29,072 nt of DNA from a virus. The notes under the pieces were generated by a model. It was not told the origin of the DNA and made no database searches. It saw only the letters and a program-made list of their open reading frames with translations. The position numbers were made by a program, and so were the translations under genes. The stretch is taken from positions 1-29,072 of IMG/VR virus record IMGVR_UViG_3300037485_001554; one strand, given 5' to 3'. Shown here piece after piece: positions 1 through 5,448 of this stretch (position 1 is the stretch's first letter; each line of letters opens with the position of its first letter).

Positions 1-2
1 GT

Positions 3-341
3 TTGTTTTGTGATATTTCAAAACCTAAAGTAAAACGTTCACTCGATCAGAACGCTTTACATTGGCTTTATATGTCTATTCTTGAAACTGAATCAAATAC
101 CGGCTATACAAAAGACGAGTGGCACGAATATTTTATCGAAAAGTTTGCGCCGGTTAAAGAGATGTTTGATTGTTTTATTTTGGTTAGAACCAGCGAAATG
201 GATTCAAAACAGATGACTGAATTTATTGAAAAGTATAGGCATTTTTGCGAAATGGAGGAGGCAATAAGAGTATTTTTGCCCGACCCGAATGACAAGAGAA
301 TTTTAGAATACTATGAAAAATTTAACTATAAGATAAAATGA
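3..341 (+). CDS. NinB-like recombination protein, 5' end outside window
   Basis: The open frame reaches the left edge, so the N-terminus is probably missing and the 112 visible residues are the C-terminal part. The stretch KRSLDQNALHWLY near the start closely resembles the RSLDQN motif of lambda NinB. Further on, RTSEMDSKQMTEFIEKY matches the NinB region in which a Ser/Thr-Arg stretch precedes a helix. NinB (Orf family) proteins bind single-stranded DNA and assist phage recombination by RecF/RecO/RecR-like routes, and that role is inferred here from family membership. The gene ends five bases before the first long inverted repeat, so it is either the last backbone gene before the cassette block or itself a cassette gene. 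I am fairly confident of the family and less so of the exact role. Confidence 0.7.
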   Translation: MFCDISKPKVKRSLDQNALHWLYMSILETESNTGYTKDEWHEYFIEKFAPVKEMFDCFILVRTSEMDSKQMTEFIEKYRHFCEMEEAIRVFLPDPNDKRILEYYEKFNYKIK

Positions 342-345
342 TAAA

Positions 346-444
346 GGCTAATGTTGGGTATATGTGTTGTACGCCTAACCAAAAAACTTTAAAATTAAGT
401 ACAACACTTCATTGGCGTATAACATATATACCTTGTTATAAGCC
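346..444. repeat. attC-like imperfect inverted repeat A
   Basis: The left arm (346-375) and right arm (414-444) are imperfect inverted complements. The inner 20 bases pair with only two differences, both G for A and hence wobble-type, and both arms carry the motif TACGCC/GGCGTA at the hairpin base. The right arm ends in CCTTGTTATAAGC. A second, exact 9-base pairing is possible between GTGTTGTAC (364-372) and GTACAACAC (399-407), so alternative folds exist. No gene lies in this stretch. Size (about 100 bases), imperfect symmetry and position between short genes fit an integron attC site. The 3' core GTTATAA keeps GTT but departs from the classical GTTRRRY, so I call it attC-like only. Confidence 0.55.
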
Positions 445-462
445 GTTTTAAATTAAATAATT

Positions 463-618
463 ATGGCAAAGAAAATGCAAAATTTACCTGAAGGAATGAT
501 ACCTGATAGAGATAATGTCGTTTACTACGATACAGAAAAAGGACAGTTTTACATTATTAAATGGGAAGATGGTGGAAATAATGACATCCCTATCAGACAT
601 TATATACCGAAGCCTTAA
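463..618 (+). CDS. Small hypothetical protein, first gene of cassette 1
   Basis: This 51-residue protein starts with ATG 19 bases after inverted repeat A, the short leader expected of a gene-cassette ORF. It is acidic to neutral with no Cys and no hydrophobic segment. Its sequence (MAKKMQNLPEGMIPDRDN, then YYDTEKGQFYIIKWEDG) looks like a small beta-strand-rich globular protein. It ends with IPKP, and the same 12 bases, ATACCGAAGCCT, recur at 682-693 in the next gene. The next ATG follows its stop codon directly. I do not recognise the family. A purine-rich Shine-Dalgarno sequence is absent. Confidence 0.6.
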   Translation: MAKKMQNLPEGMIPDRDNVVYYDTEKGQFYIIKWEDGGNNDIPIRHYIPKP

Positions 619-903
619 ATGGCTTATAATGTAAATAATAAAAACAGTTTTGATATGAAAAGTACAACATTTACAATAGAGATACCGAAGCCTAAAGGAT
701 TGCAACCTAAGATAAAACAACCTAAAAAATTGTTTTTATTTAGTGTTATGCTTTCGTTTTTTGGCGTTGGCAAGAAAAAGCAAACTTGTAAAAACTGCAA
801 ATTTAATAATGAGCAGTATTGTGTAGTAGGAACATATTATGCAGAAAAAGGACTAAACAGAATTTGCTATGAAGGTGAATTGTGGGAAGGAAATGAAGCA
901 TAA
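619..903 (+). CDS. Small Cys-containing hypothetical protein, end of cassette 1
   Basis: A 94-residue protein if read from the ATG abutting the previous stop; an internal ATG at 655 would give 82 residues and is equally plausible. The middle has a moderately hydrophobic stretch (LFLFSVMLSFFGVG) followed by KKK. The C-terminal third has four cysteines in the pattern CKNC-x7-C-x14-C, suggesting a small zinc- or disulfide-stabilised knuckle. Its stop codon TAA (901-903) lies within inverted repeat B, in the ATAAC that pairs with GTTAT at 992-996. Overlap of a cassette gene's stop with the 5' end of attC is common in integrons. Function unknown. Confidence 0.6.
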   Translation: MAYNVNNKNSFDMKSTTFTIEIPKPKGLQPKIKQPKKLFLFSVMLSFFGVGKKKQTCKNCKFNNEQYCVVGTYYAEKGLNRICYEGELWEGNEA

Positions 904-1000
904 CGGATGGCGGTATGGTTTAGTAAAGGCTGACCACTACCGCCCAGTCGAAGAACAAAACTTAATTCAGCCTTTATTAACTATACCGCTTGTTATAAGC
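898..1000. repeat. attC-like imperfect inverted repeat B
   Basis: This is the clearest of the hairpin sites. Outer pairing is ATAAC (900-904) with GTTAT (992-996). A short unpaired spacer follows (905-909 opposite 990-991). An inner stem then runs from GCGGTAT (910-916) with ATACCGC (983-989) to AAAGGCTG (925-932) with CAGCCTTT (968-975), interrupted by an unmatched T on the left arm. This R box, spacer, L box and extra-helical base plan is the architecture of integron attC sites. The loop (933-967) is variable. The right end, CTTGTTATAAGC, is identical to that of repeat A (432-443). The primary sequence of the two sites otherwise differs, as expected of attC sites rather than of copies of one transposable repeat. 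Confidence 0.6.
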
Positions 1001-1021
1001 TGTATTTAAAATTTTTGAGCG

Positions 1022-1213
1022 ATGAAAACACATCAAGTATTAGATTTACATTACCACGAAGACGAAGGACAAGGTTGCTTTGATGGTACACAACAGGAGT
1101 GCGTGGAATTTGCAGCAACGCAAACACCACATTTTATGTACAAAGTAGTTCCGATGACAAAGGAGGAAATTGAAACACACCCAGACAATATAGTGGTGCG
1201 TGGGCAATTTTAA
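1022..1213 (+). CDS. Small hypothetical protein of cassette 2
   Basis: A 63-residue acidic protein starting 22 bases after repeat B and ending five bases before the half-site at 1219. It therefore fills a segment bounded by the inverted 12-mers CTTGTTATAAGC (989-1000) and GCTTATAACAAG (1219-1230). It is His-rich (LHYHEDEGQGC) with a QQECVEFAATQ helix and a KEEIETHPDN stretch. The QQEC...W/F-type composition resembles small cargo proteins seen in Bacteroidota mobile DNA, but I do not recognise a named family. No Shine-Dalgarno sequence is obvious (gagcgATG). The reverse-strand frame over the same bases is a shadow. Confidence 0.6.
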   Translation: MKTHQVLDLHYHEDEGQGCFDGTQQECVEFAATQTPHFMYKVVPMTKEEIETHPDNIVVRGQF

Positions 1214-1218
1214 ATATT

Positions 1219-1243
1219 GCTTATAACAAGGAAATAAACGCAA
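1219..1243. repeat. Half-site C of the cassette array, and intergenic direct repeat
   Basis: GCTTATAACAAGG (1219-1231) is the exact reverse complement of the right end of repeat A (431-443) and would be the 5' (R'') half of a third attC-like site. No matching right arm follows before the next gene at 1310. A 12-base direct repeat, AAATAAACGCAA, occurs at 1232-1243 and 1296-1307. It may mark the edge of a deletion or the junction where the array meets the phage backbone. The rest of 1244-1309 is AT-rich, with a small TTTAAC/GTTAAA dyad (1271-1294). Confidence 0.4.
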
Positions 1244-1309
1244 TAAGGATAAAGTATTGAAAAATAATTGTTTAACTTTTAATAATTTGTTAAAAAAATA
1301 AACGCAACT

Positions 1310-1525
1310 ATGAACGCAATGAATGAACAAATAGGAGGTAGCCATTATAAAGACTTTAAAATACAACCGGCTCAATACTCATTTGCTAATAATCTTAATT
1401 GGTTTCAGGGTGAAGCCATAAAATACATAACAAGATTTAAGGGTAAGGGTGGCCAGAAGGATTTAGAAAAAGCAATTCATGTTATACAAATGTTAATAGA
1501 ATTAGAATATGCAAAAATAACATAA
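1310..1525 (+). CDS. DUF3310 family protein
   Basis: This 71-residue protein matches the DUF3310 pattern across its whole length. It has IGGSHYKDFKIQPAQYSF near the N-terminus, a central aromatic/Asn motif (NNLNWFQGEAIKYITRF), then a Lys/Gly-rich turn (KGKGGQKDLEKAIHVIQML). Members are short phage and prophage proteins, often called SaV-like or nucleotide-kinase-like; their biochemical function is not settled. It is the first gene downstream of the cassette block and looks like ordinary phage backbone. Start chosen at the first in-frame ATG; a second ATG lies three codons on. Confidence 0.85.
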   Translation: MNAMNEQIGGSHYKDFKIQPAQYSFANNLNWFQGEAIKYITRFKGKGGQKDLEKAIHVIQMLIELEYAKIT

Positions 1526-1567
1526 AAAATAATTTTGTATAATAAATTAAAAAACAGTATATTTGCT

Positions 1568-1813
1568 ATGTATAATTATGTGATTGTGAAGGCAATAATA
1601 TTTATGAAGGATGGTAAGTCAATAGATAAACTAGTTAAGAAACATTATAAATTGAAGATGCTACAATTTATAAGATACAGGGAAAGGCACTTAAAAAGAA
1701 TGATTACTAAGGAGGGGGATGGTGGAAATGTTTATTTTGTTTACAAGCAGAAATTAACTAATAAAGAATATCGAAAAGAATTAAAGGAAAATCCTTTAAT
1801 GTGTGAAAAATAA
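1568..1813 (+). CDS. Basic hypothetical protein
   Basis: A strongly basic protein of 81 residues from the ATG at 1568. A TTG at 1535 would give 92 residues and an ATG at 1604 would give 69. The body is rich in Lys, Arg and Tyr (LVKKHYKLKMLQFIRYRERHLKRM) with a Gly turn and a charged C-terminal helix (NKEYRKELKENP), compatible with nucleic-acid binding. It overlaps the downstream phosphoesterase start by 11 bases, suggesting translational coupling. Family not recognised, and the start is uncertain. Confidence 0.5.
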   Translation: MYNYVIVKAIIFMKDGKSIDKLVKKHYKLKMLQFIRYRERHLKRMITKEGDGGNVYFVYKQKLTNKEYRKELKENPLMCEK

Positions 1814-2789
1814 AAAACCTAAAATGAAAACTAAAAGATTACATACACTGCCATTTATTGAGAAACATAAAACAATGGCAAAAAGGGCTGTTGCAAAACT
1901 TTTATTAGAAGAATTTCCAAATGATTTTTCTGATATTGAATCTGCAAGAACATTTATAAGAAAACTAACAGGAAATCAAGGCACTTCTCATACATCAGGT
2001 AAAATTAGAATACTTGATACATTTGGAAAGTTGCCGGAAGAAGTTACCGACATTCCTTCAGAACCCTATTATTTACCAAAGAGTGTTAGACGACTTGGAT
2101 TATTATTCGATGTGCATGGATTGTTTCATGATTCAGATGCGTACATTCTGGCTTTAAAATGGCTTATAAATAATGGTTGTGATTGTATTTTTTTAGGTGG
2201 CGATTTTGTTGATTTTTATTCTATTAGCAAGTTTCAATCATTGCCTAATAAGTCTCATTTTCAAAACGAAAGGGCGTGGGCGATAGAAGCATTACAACAA
2301 CTTCAAGAATTATTTCCACAGGTTTACTACAAAAAAGGAAATCATGAAAATAGGTATGAGCATTATATGTTAAGAAATGCACCTTTAATTTTCAACGAAT
2401 CAGAGCATAATATTGATACATTATTTGGGTTTAAGGATTCAAGAATTAAGTACATACATGAAAGCCAATTAACAATAGTTGGTAAGTTAGGATTACTTCA
2501 TGGCCACGAAATAAGAGGAGGAGGGGTTGTGAATATTGCGAGAAATAAAATGCTTAAATTCTTTGACAACCTAGCTTTCGGACATCACCATAAGAGAAAC
2601 GAGGAGTTAATTAAGAATGGAATGACTGATGAATATTTTGGAGCTTATTCTGTGGGTTGTTTATGTAAGACAAAGGTAGGGTATTATCCATTTAATCAGT
2701 GGAATCATGGCTTTGGGTTTGTTGAATTAGACAAAGACGGCTTATTTAGTTTTCACAATAAAATAATAATCAGAGGAAAGGTGTTATGA
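1803..2789 (+). CDS. Calcineurin-like metallophosphoesterase
   Basis: A 328-residue protein carrying the complete metallophosphoesterase motif set in order (numbered from the GTG start): DVH (103-105), GDFVD (133-137), GNHE (179-182), HGHE (233-236) and GHHH (260-263). These Asp, Asn and His residues form the two-metal centre that hydrolyses phosphoesters. The first 100 residues are basic with a helical stretch (KRAVAKLLLEEFPNDF) and may bind nucleic acid. Phage relatives are variously nucleases, phosphodiesterases or polynucleotide phosphatases, and substrate cannot be told from sequence. An ATG at 1824 is an alternative start. The gene ends in an ATGA overlap with a 19-codon mini-ORF. Confidence 0.88.
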   Translation: MKNKKPKMKTKRLHTLPFIEKHKTMAKRAVAKLLLEEFPNDFSDIESARTFIRKLTGNQGTSHTSGKIRILDTFGKLPEEVTDIPSEPYYLPKSVRRLGLLFDVHGLFHDSDAYILALKWLINNGCDCIFLGGDFVDFYSISKFQSLPNKSHFQNERAWAIEALQQLQELFPQVYYKKGNHENRYEHYMLRNAPLIFNESEHNIDTLFGFKDSRIKYIHESQLTIVGKLGLLHGHEIRGGGVVNIARNKMLKFFDNLAFGHHHKRNEELIKNGMTDEYFGAYSVGCLCKTKVGYYPFNQWNHGFGFVELDKDGLFSFHNKIIIRGKVL

Positions 2790-2845
2790 ACTTACAAAAA
2801 AGTAACTTACAAACAAGTAACCTACTAGTGAACCTAATAATGTAA
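2786..2845 (+). CDS. 19-residue pentapeptide-repeat-like mini-ORF
   Basis: An ATG overlapping the phosphoesterase stop (ATGA) opens a 19-codon frame. It is preceded by a good purine-rich Shine-Dalgarno sequence (GAGGAAAGG), unusual in this window. The peptide reads NLQKSNLQTSNLLVNL in its middle, with Asn-Leu recurring every five residues as in pentapeptide repeats. The DNA accordingly shows repeated ACTTACAA and AAGTAAC units. It ends three bases before the next ATG. It may be a coupled leader peptide, a relic of a pentapeptide-repeat gene, or chance; expression is unproven. Confidence 0.3.
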   Translation: MNLQKSNLQTSNLLVNLIM

Positions 2846-2847
2846 TT

Positions 2848-3123
2848 ATGAAATTTAAAGATTTTGATATTAAAACATGGCTTAGGGATAAATGGTTAGA
2901 TGAATATTATAATACCAATTCAGGAGAAGTTGTAGGCAAACATCCTATTGAGGTCAAGAATGGTTCATGGTTTAAATTATATCCTCTGACTAAAGATCAG
3001 TACCAGGAATGGCTTAAATCGTTTGAATTAGAAATTAAGAAATTAAGAAAAAAATATTATATCAATGACTTTACGAAGGGATTGATTTTTTTAGACGTTG
3101 CACCATTTACACAAACTGAATGA
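2848..3123 (+). CDS. Hypothetical protein
   Basis: A 91-residue mixed-charge protein with many aromatic residues (WLRDKWLDEYY, SWFKLYPLTKDQYQEWLKSF) and a helical C-terminal half (LEIKKLRKKYYINDF). There are no cysteines and no membrane segment. It begins two bases after the mini-ORF and stops one base before the next ATG, so it is part of a tightly packed early operon. Family not recognised. Confidence 0.7.
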   Translation: MKFKDFDIKTWLRDKWLDEYYNTNSGEVVGKHPIEVKNGSWFKLYPLTKDQYQEWLKSFELEIKKLRKKYYINDFTKGLIFLDVAPFTQTE

Positions 3124-3124
3124 T

Positions 3125-3307
3125 ATGGATATAACAAAATGTGCAAATATAGAGTGTCCTTTAAAGGAAAATTGTTATATATTTTTGGCAGAATCAGACG
3201 AATTTTGCCAAAGTTTTACAGACTTTACTCCTGTGTATAATGAAGAAACAAAGGAATGGGAGTGCGAATATTTTATAAAATGTAATATACAAAATGTAAG
3301 ATTATGA
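3125..3307 (+). CDS. Small Cys-rich hypothetical protein
   Basis: A 60-residue protein from the ATG one base after the preceding stop; a TTG at 3098 is in frame but overlaps the upstream gene and lies before the conserved-looking region. Cysteines lie in the pattern C-x4-CPLKENC near the N-terminus, then FCQSF, then CEYFIKC near the C-terminus. This layout is common in short Bacteroidota phage proteins and suggests a zinc- or disulfide-stabilised fold. Function unknown. Confidence 0.7.
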   Translation: MDITKCANIECPLKENCYIFLAESDEFCQSFTDFTPVYNEETKEWECEYFIKCNIQNVRL

Positions 3308-3396
3308 AAAGTCGCAAAAATGTGCTAAATTTACGACAAAAATGTAACCTTTTTCCAGCAAAAAACTTTGACAAAAATTAATATAACTAACTGATT

Positions 3397-3636
3397 ATGA
3401 CTATAATATTTTTATATAAAATAAATGGCAAGGCCTATAGGTCAAGAGTTAAAATAACTCCTACTCATGACAAGGAATGGAATATGTATTTAGCAAAGGG
3501 AAAATTGTATAATGCAGTTGAAAGAAAATTTGGAAAGGTGCTTCCTGAAGATATTAAAGTTGATGGTATGGATGAGAATAATTTATTTGTTGATGATGGG
3601 TTTGATTTTCTAAAAGATATGTTTGGTATGAAATAG
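3397..3636 (+). CDS. Hypothetical protein
   Basis: A 79-residue protein preceded by an 89-base AT-rich gap (3308-3396) in which I see no gene and no clear promoter, although TTTGAC occurs at 3366. It begins with beta-strand-like sequence (TIIFLYKINGKAYRSRVKIT) and ends acidic and aromatic (VDDGFDFLKDMFGMK). It is followed by a pair of TACC-N6-GGTA elements that overlap the next gene's start. Family not recognised. The reverse-strand frame here is a shadow. Confidence 0.7.
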   Translation: MTIIFLYKINGKAYRSRVKITPTHDKEWNMYLAKGKLYNAVERKFGKVLPEDIKVDGMDENNLFVDDGFDFLKDMFGMK

Positions 3637-3691
3637 TACCCGATGAGGTATAAGAGATTATTAATTACGAAAAATATACCCGATAAGGTAT
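3637..3691 (+). promoter_or_regulatory. Tandem TACC-N6-GGTA dyads, possible operator
   Basis: TACCCGATGAGGTAT (3637-3651) and TACCCGATAAGGTAT (3677-3691) differ at one position and are spaced 40 bases, close to four helical turns. Each is a small dyad (TACC/GGTA). The second covers the ATG of the next gene, so a bound protein, or an RNA-binding protein on the transcript, could block its expression. Inferred from repeat structure only. Confidence 0.4.
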
Positions 3692-4034
3692 GAAAATACA
3701 CAAAGTAAATAACATAGTTCTTGAGTTGATGAATGATATTGTTTTGGAAAAAATGCAGTTCGAGGGTATGATTCGCTTTATACTAAAGAATTTTGATAAG
3801 TACAATTTTGAAGCGAGTGAAATAATGATAATAAGGGAAATAGGAATGTTATTTAACAAAGAAAAGGAATTGATTTTAACATTTGAACACGATAATTTTG
3901 ATGTATTTATTAAGGCATTGAAAGTCGTTTGGGATGAAGAAAAGAAAATAGGGCTCATTCAAAACAGAATGAGCGCAATGTATATAAATATTTTAGAAAA
4001 AATTTTATTAAAAATGGCAAATAATTGCACCTGA
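3690..4034 (+). CDS. Helical hypothetical protein
   Basis: A 114-residue, predicted mostly helical protein (MNDIVLEKMQFEGMIRF, FDVFIKALKVVWDEEKK, INILEKILLKM) with acidic and basic residues mixed. It has one Cys near the C-terminus and no membrane segment. The start ATG lies inside the second TACC-N6-GGTA element, so this gene is the likely target if those dyads are an operator. Family not recognised; it sits among the early accessory genes. Confidence 0.65.
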   Translation: MKIHKVNNIVLELMNDIVLEKMQFEGMIRFILKNFDKYNFEASEIMIIREIGMLFNKEKELILTFEHDNFDVFIKALKVVWDEEKKIGLIQNRMSAMYINILEKILLKMANNCT

Positions 4035-4054
4035 CGTTAAAAAATAAAAGCAGT

Positions 4055-4135
4055 ATGAAAAGTAAAATAACAGAAATAATCAATCAAGTATCAAACCGCA
4101 CAATATACTCACTAATAACAACATTTGTAAGATAA
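4055..4135 (+). CDS. Possible 26-residue leader peptide
   Basis: In the 100-base gap before the DnaA-like gene, an ATG opens a 26-codon frame (MKSKITEIINQVSNRTIYSL and a short tail). Its stop overlaps the next start as TAATG. The overlap favours translational coupling; composition is ordinary for the window. It could equally be non-coding spacer. Confidence 0.35.
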   Translation: MKSKITEIINQVSNRTIYSLITTFVR

Positions 4136-4551
4136 TGGACAAAGAAAAATTAATAAATTTCTATCAGTTAGCTATTAAATCCTTACAGGATGATTTGATA
4201 GAAATAGACGTAAACCAATCCGATTACTCAGTTATTGCTAATAATGTTTGTCAGGTAACGAATAGTAATATTACTGACCTTAAAAGTAAAAGTAGGAAGA
4301 GAGAGTTTTCAGATGCAAGAATACTTTATGGATTTATTTGTTATATAAATAGGTTAGAGCTTAAATACAGTCAAGAAAAAATATCTATGCTAATAAATAA
4401 GGATAGATGTTCATACATTCACTGGAAAAATAAAGGTGAGGAATTGTTAGAAACTAAGGATAAAAGGTTTTGTTTTCTCTTTAATTCTTATGTTGAAAAA
4501 TTCGGATTAACAATAAAAAAAGATGAAAAAATTTGCACAAATGAAAATTAA
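4135..4551 (+). CDS. DnaA domain-IV-like DNA-binding protein
   Basis: A 138-residue protein whose middle (about residues 33-105) follows the layout of the DnaA C-terminal DNA-binding domain. It has a helix ending VCQVTNSNITDLKSKSRKRE, matching the family's V-x3-F/C-x-V-x4-L-x-S-K-x-R pattern. A helix DARILYGFICYINRL follows, then QEKISMLINKDRCSYIHWKNK in the place of the DnaA signature that ends RDHSTVxHA. There is no AAA+ ATPase part, so it cannot be a full initiator. It may bind DnaA-box-like sites to recruit or divert host replication, or act as a regulator. Role inferred. Confidence 0.7.
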   Translation: MDKEKLINFYQLAIKSLQDDLIEIDVNQSDYSVIANNVCQVTNSNITDLKSKSRKREFSDARILYGFICYINRLELKYSQEKISMLINKDRCSYIHWKNKGEELLETKDKRFCFLFNSYVEKFGLTIKKDEKICTNEN

Positions 4552-4563
4552 TTGTTACATTTG
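4533..4563 (+). promoter_or_regulatory. Bacteroidota-type promoter
   Basis: TACATTTG (4556-4563) matches the -7 consensus TAnnTTTG, with TTG (4533-4535) 23 bases upstream as the -33 element. It would drive the HNH/VRR-NUC/SSB-like group. CCATAG follows at 4569-4574, a hexamer also found just downstream of the promoters at 17293 and 27567. Confidence 0.55.
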
Positions 4564-4584
4564 CTCTTCCATAGGTTAATAAAG

Positions 4585-4634
4585 AAATGGTTGCGAAATT
4601 CTCTTGAAGGAGTTAAAAAAAGTAGCAACCATTT
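4585..4634 (+). promoter_or_regulatory. Leader stem-loop with tiny ORF
   Basis: AAATGGTTGC (4585-4594) pairs perfectly with GCAACCATTT (4625-4634). The loop contains a Shine-Dalgarno-like GAAGGAG (4606-4612) with no start codon at the right distance. An ATG at 4587 opens MVAKFS-stop inside the stem-loop. The structure lies between a promoter and the HNH gene start (4643), so it is a plausible 5' leader regulator. A U-rich stretch directly after the stem is short, so termination is uncertain. Confidence 0.4.
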
Positions 4635-4642
4635 TTAAAATT

Positions 4643-4909
4643 ATGAAAAAACATACAAAAATATATATGAAATACTTTGGGTACTCAGAGGGAGAATTTA
4701 TACCCTCCGAGATTTCCGGCTTAAGAGCTTCGGACATTCACCATTTAAGTCCGAGAGGGATGGGTGGAAGTAAAACAAAAGATAACATTGAAAATCTTAT
4801 TGCAGTTACTAGGATGGAACACAATAAATGCGAATCGAATCCGGCGTACAATGAAGAAGCTAAACAAATACACTTAAAATTACTAAATGACAGAAAAGCA
4901 ATTACATAA
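4643..4909 (+). CDS. HNH-type nuclease or zinc-binding protein
   Basis: An 88-residue protein from the ATG at 4643; a TTG at 4604 would place the N-terminus inside the leader stem-loop and is unlikely. The core ASDIHHLSPRGMGG followed by KDNIENLIAVTRMEHNKCES is the HNH layout. The DIHH pair is followed by a Gly-rich turn, the Asn of the second motif (NIENLIA) and the final His in the REHN-like helix. HNH enzymes nick or cut DNA with one metal ion; in phages they act in packaging or as homing nucleases. The usual CxxC zinc knuckle is absent. It overlaps the next gene by 23 bases. Confidence 0.75.
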   Translation: MKKHTKIYMKYFGYSEGEFIPSEISGLRASDIHHLSPRGMGGSKTKDNIENLIAVTRMEHNKCESNPAYNEEAKQIHLKLLNDRKAIT

Positions 4910-5270
4910 ACAGATCTGTACTTATTTGAAATTTCAGTACCCAAATATCTTATTCAATACAGATATGTCGGGGGTTAGAATGACAATGGGTCAAGCAATG
5001 CAAGTAAAGAATCTAAGGAGTTGCAATGGGTTTCCGGATATAGTAATTTACGAAAGAAACGAAAGATTTAATGCTTTATTTTTGGAGGTTAAAAAAGAAT
5101 CTCCATATCTTAAAAATGAATTTAGAACCCTAAAAAAAGACAAGCACCTGGAAGAGCAAGAAAATATACATAAAAAATTAATTTTAGAAGGATATTTCGC
5201 TTGTTTTGTTTGGAACTTTGAAATGGCAAAGGATATAATTGATAGATATTATAATAATAAAATAAGATGA
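4887..5270 (+). CDS. VRR-NUC domain nuclease
   Basis: A 127-residue single-domain PD-(D/E)xK nuclease of the VRR-NUC family. The catalytic layout is visible: Glu/Gln-rich first helix (TEKQLHKQICTYLKF), GFPDIVI (PD at 50-51), FLEVKK (EVK at 67-69), then the conserved EEQENIHKKLILEGYFACF, in which the Gln and the aromatic-rich strand match the family. Phage VRR-NUC proteins are structure-specific nucleases, often placed as Holliday-junction resolvases. The pairing with an HNH protein and an SSB-like protein suggests DNA recombination or replication-intermediate processing. Ends in an ATGA overlap with the next ORF. Confidence 0.85.
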   Translation: MTEKQLHKQICTYLKFQYPNILFNTDMSGVRMTMGQAMQVKNLRSCNGFPDIVIYERNERFNALFLEVKKESPYLKNEFRTLKKDKHLEEQENIHKKLILEGYFACFVWNFEMAKDIIDRYYNNKIR

Positions 5271-5443
5271 CATACGAAGTAACTTTAGAAACTGGAGAAA
5301 AATACAATGTATATGGCGACAGTCTTAATAAGAATGACAAAGGATTGCCGAGTACCGTAACTGTAAAGAGAAATAAAAAGGAATTGGTAGTGGCATTAAT
5401 CCCAGCCTCAGCAAAAATAGTAACATTAATAAGTAGAAAATAG
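5267..5443 (+). CDS. Small hypothetical protein
   Basis: A 58-residue protein whose ATG overlaps the VRR-NUC stop (ATGA) and which fills the gap up to the SSB-like gene. It begins with MTYEVTLETGEKYNVYGDSL and ends with a beta-rich, hydrophobic stretch (KELVVALIPASAKIVTLI) and RK. No cysteines and no signal peptide. The tight junctions on both sides support it as a gene. Family not recognised. Confidence 0.65.
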   Translation: MTYEVTLETGEKYNVYGDSLNKNDKGLPSTVTVKRNKKELVVALIPASAKIVTLISRK

Positions 5444-5448
5444 AAATT

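Noticed and set aside
1-1309. Insertion sequence or MITE explaining the hairpins
   Set aside because: Sites A and B share only the end motif, have different inner stems, lack target duplications and have no transposase; copies of one MITE should be near identical.
1046-1375. Reverse-strand frame of 109 codons across the cassette array edge
   Set aside because: It is antisense to two coding genes, has Cys/Phe-rich composition typical of a reverse-complement shadow, and crosses the repeat.
3308-3396. Promoter in the gap before gene 3397
   Set aside because: TTTGAC at 3366 and AT-rich DNA are present but there is no TAnnTTTG at proper spacing.
3665-3958. Reverse-strand 97-codon frame
   Set aside because: Fully antisense to gene 3690 with Ser/Phe/Ile-rich shadow composition and no start signal.
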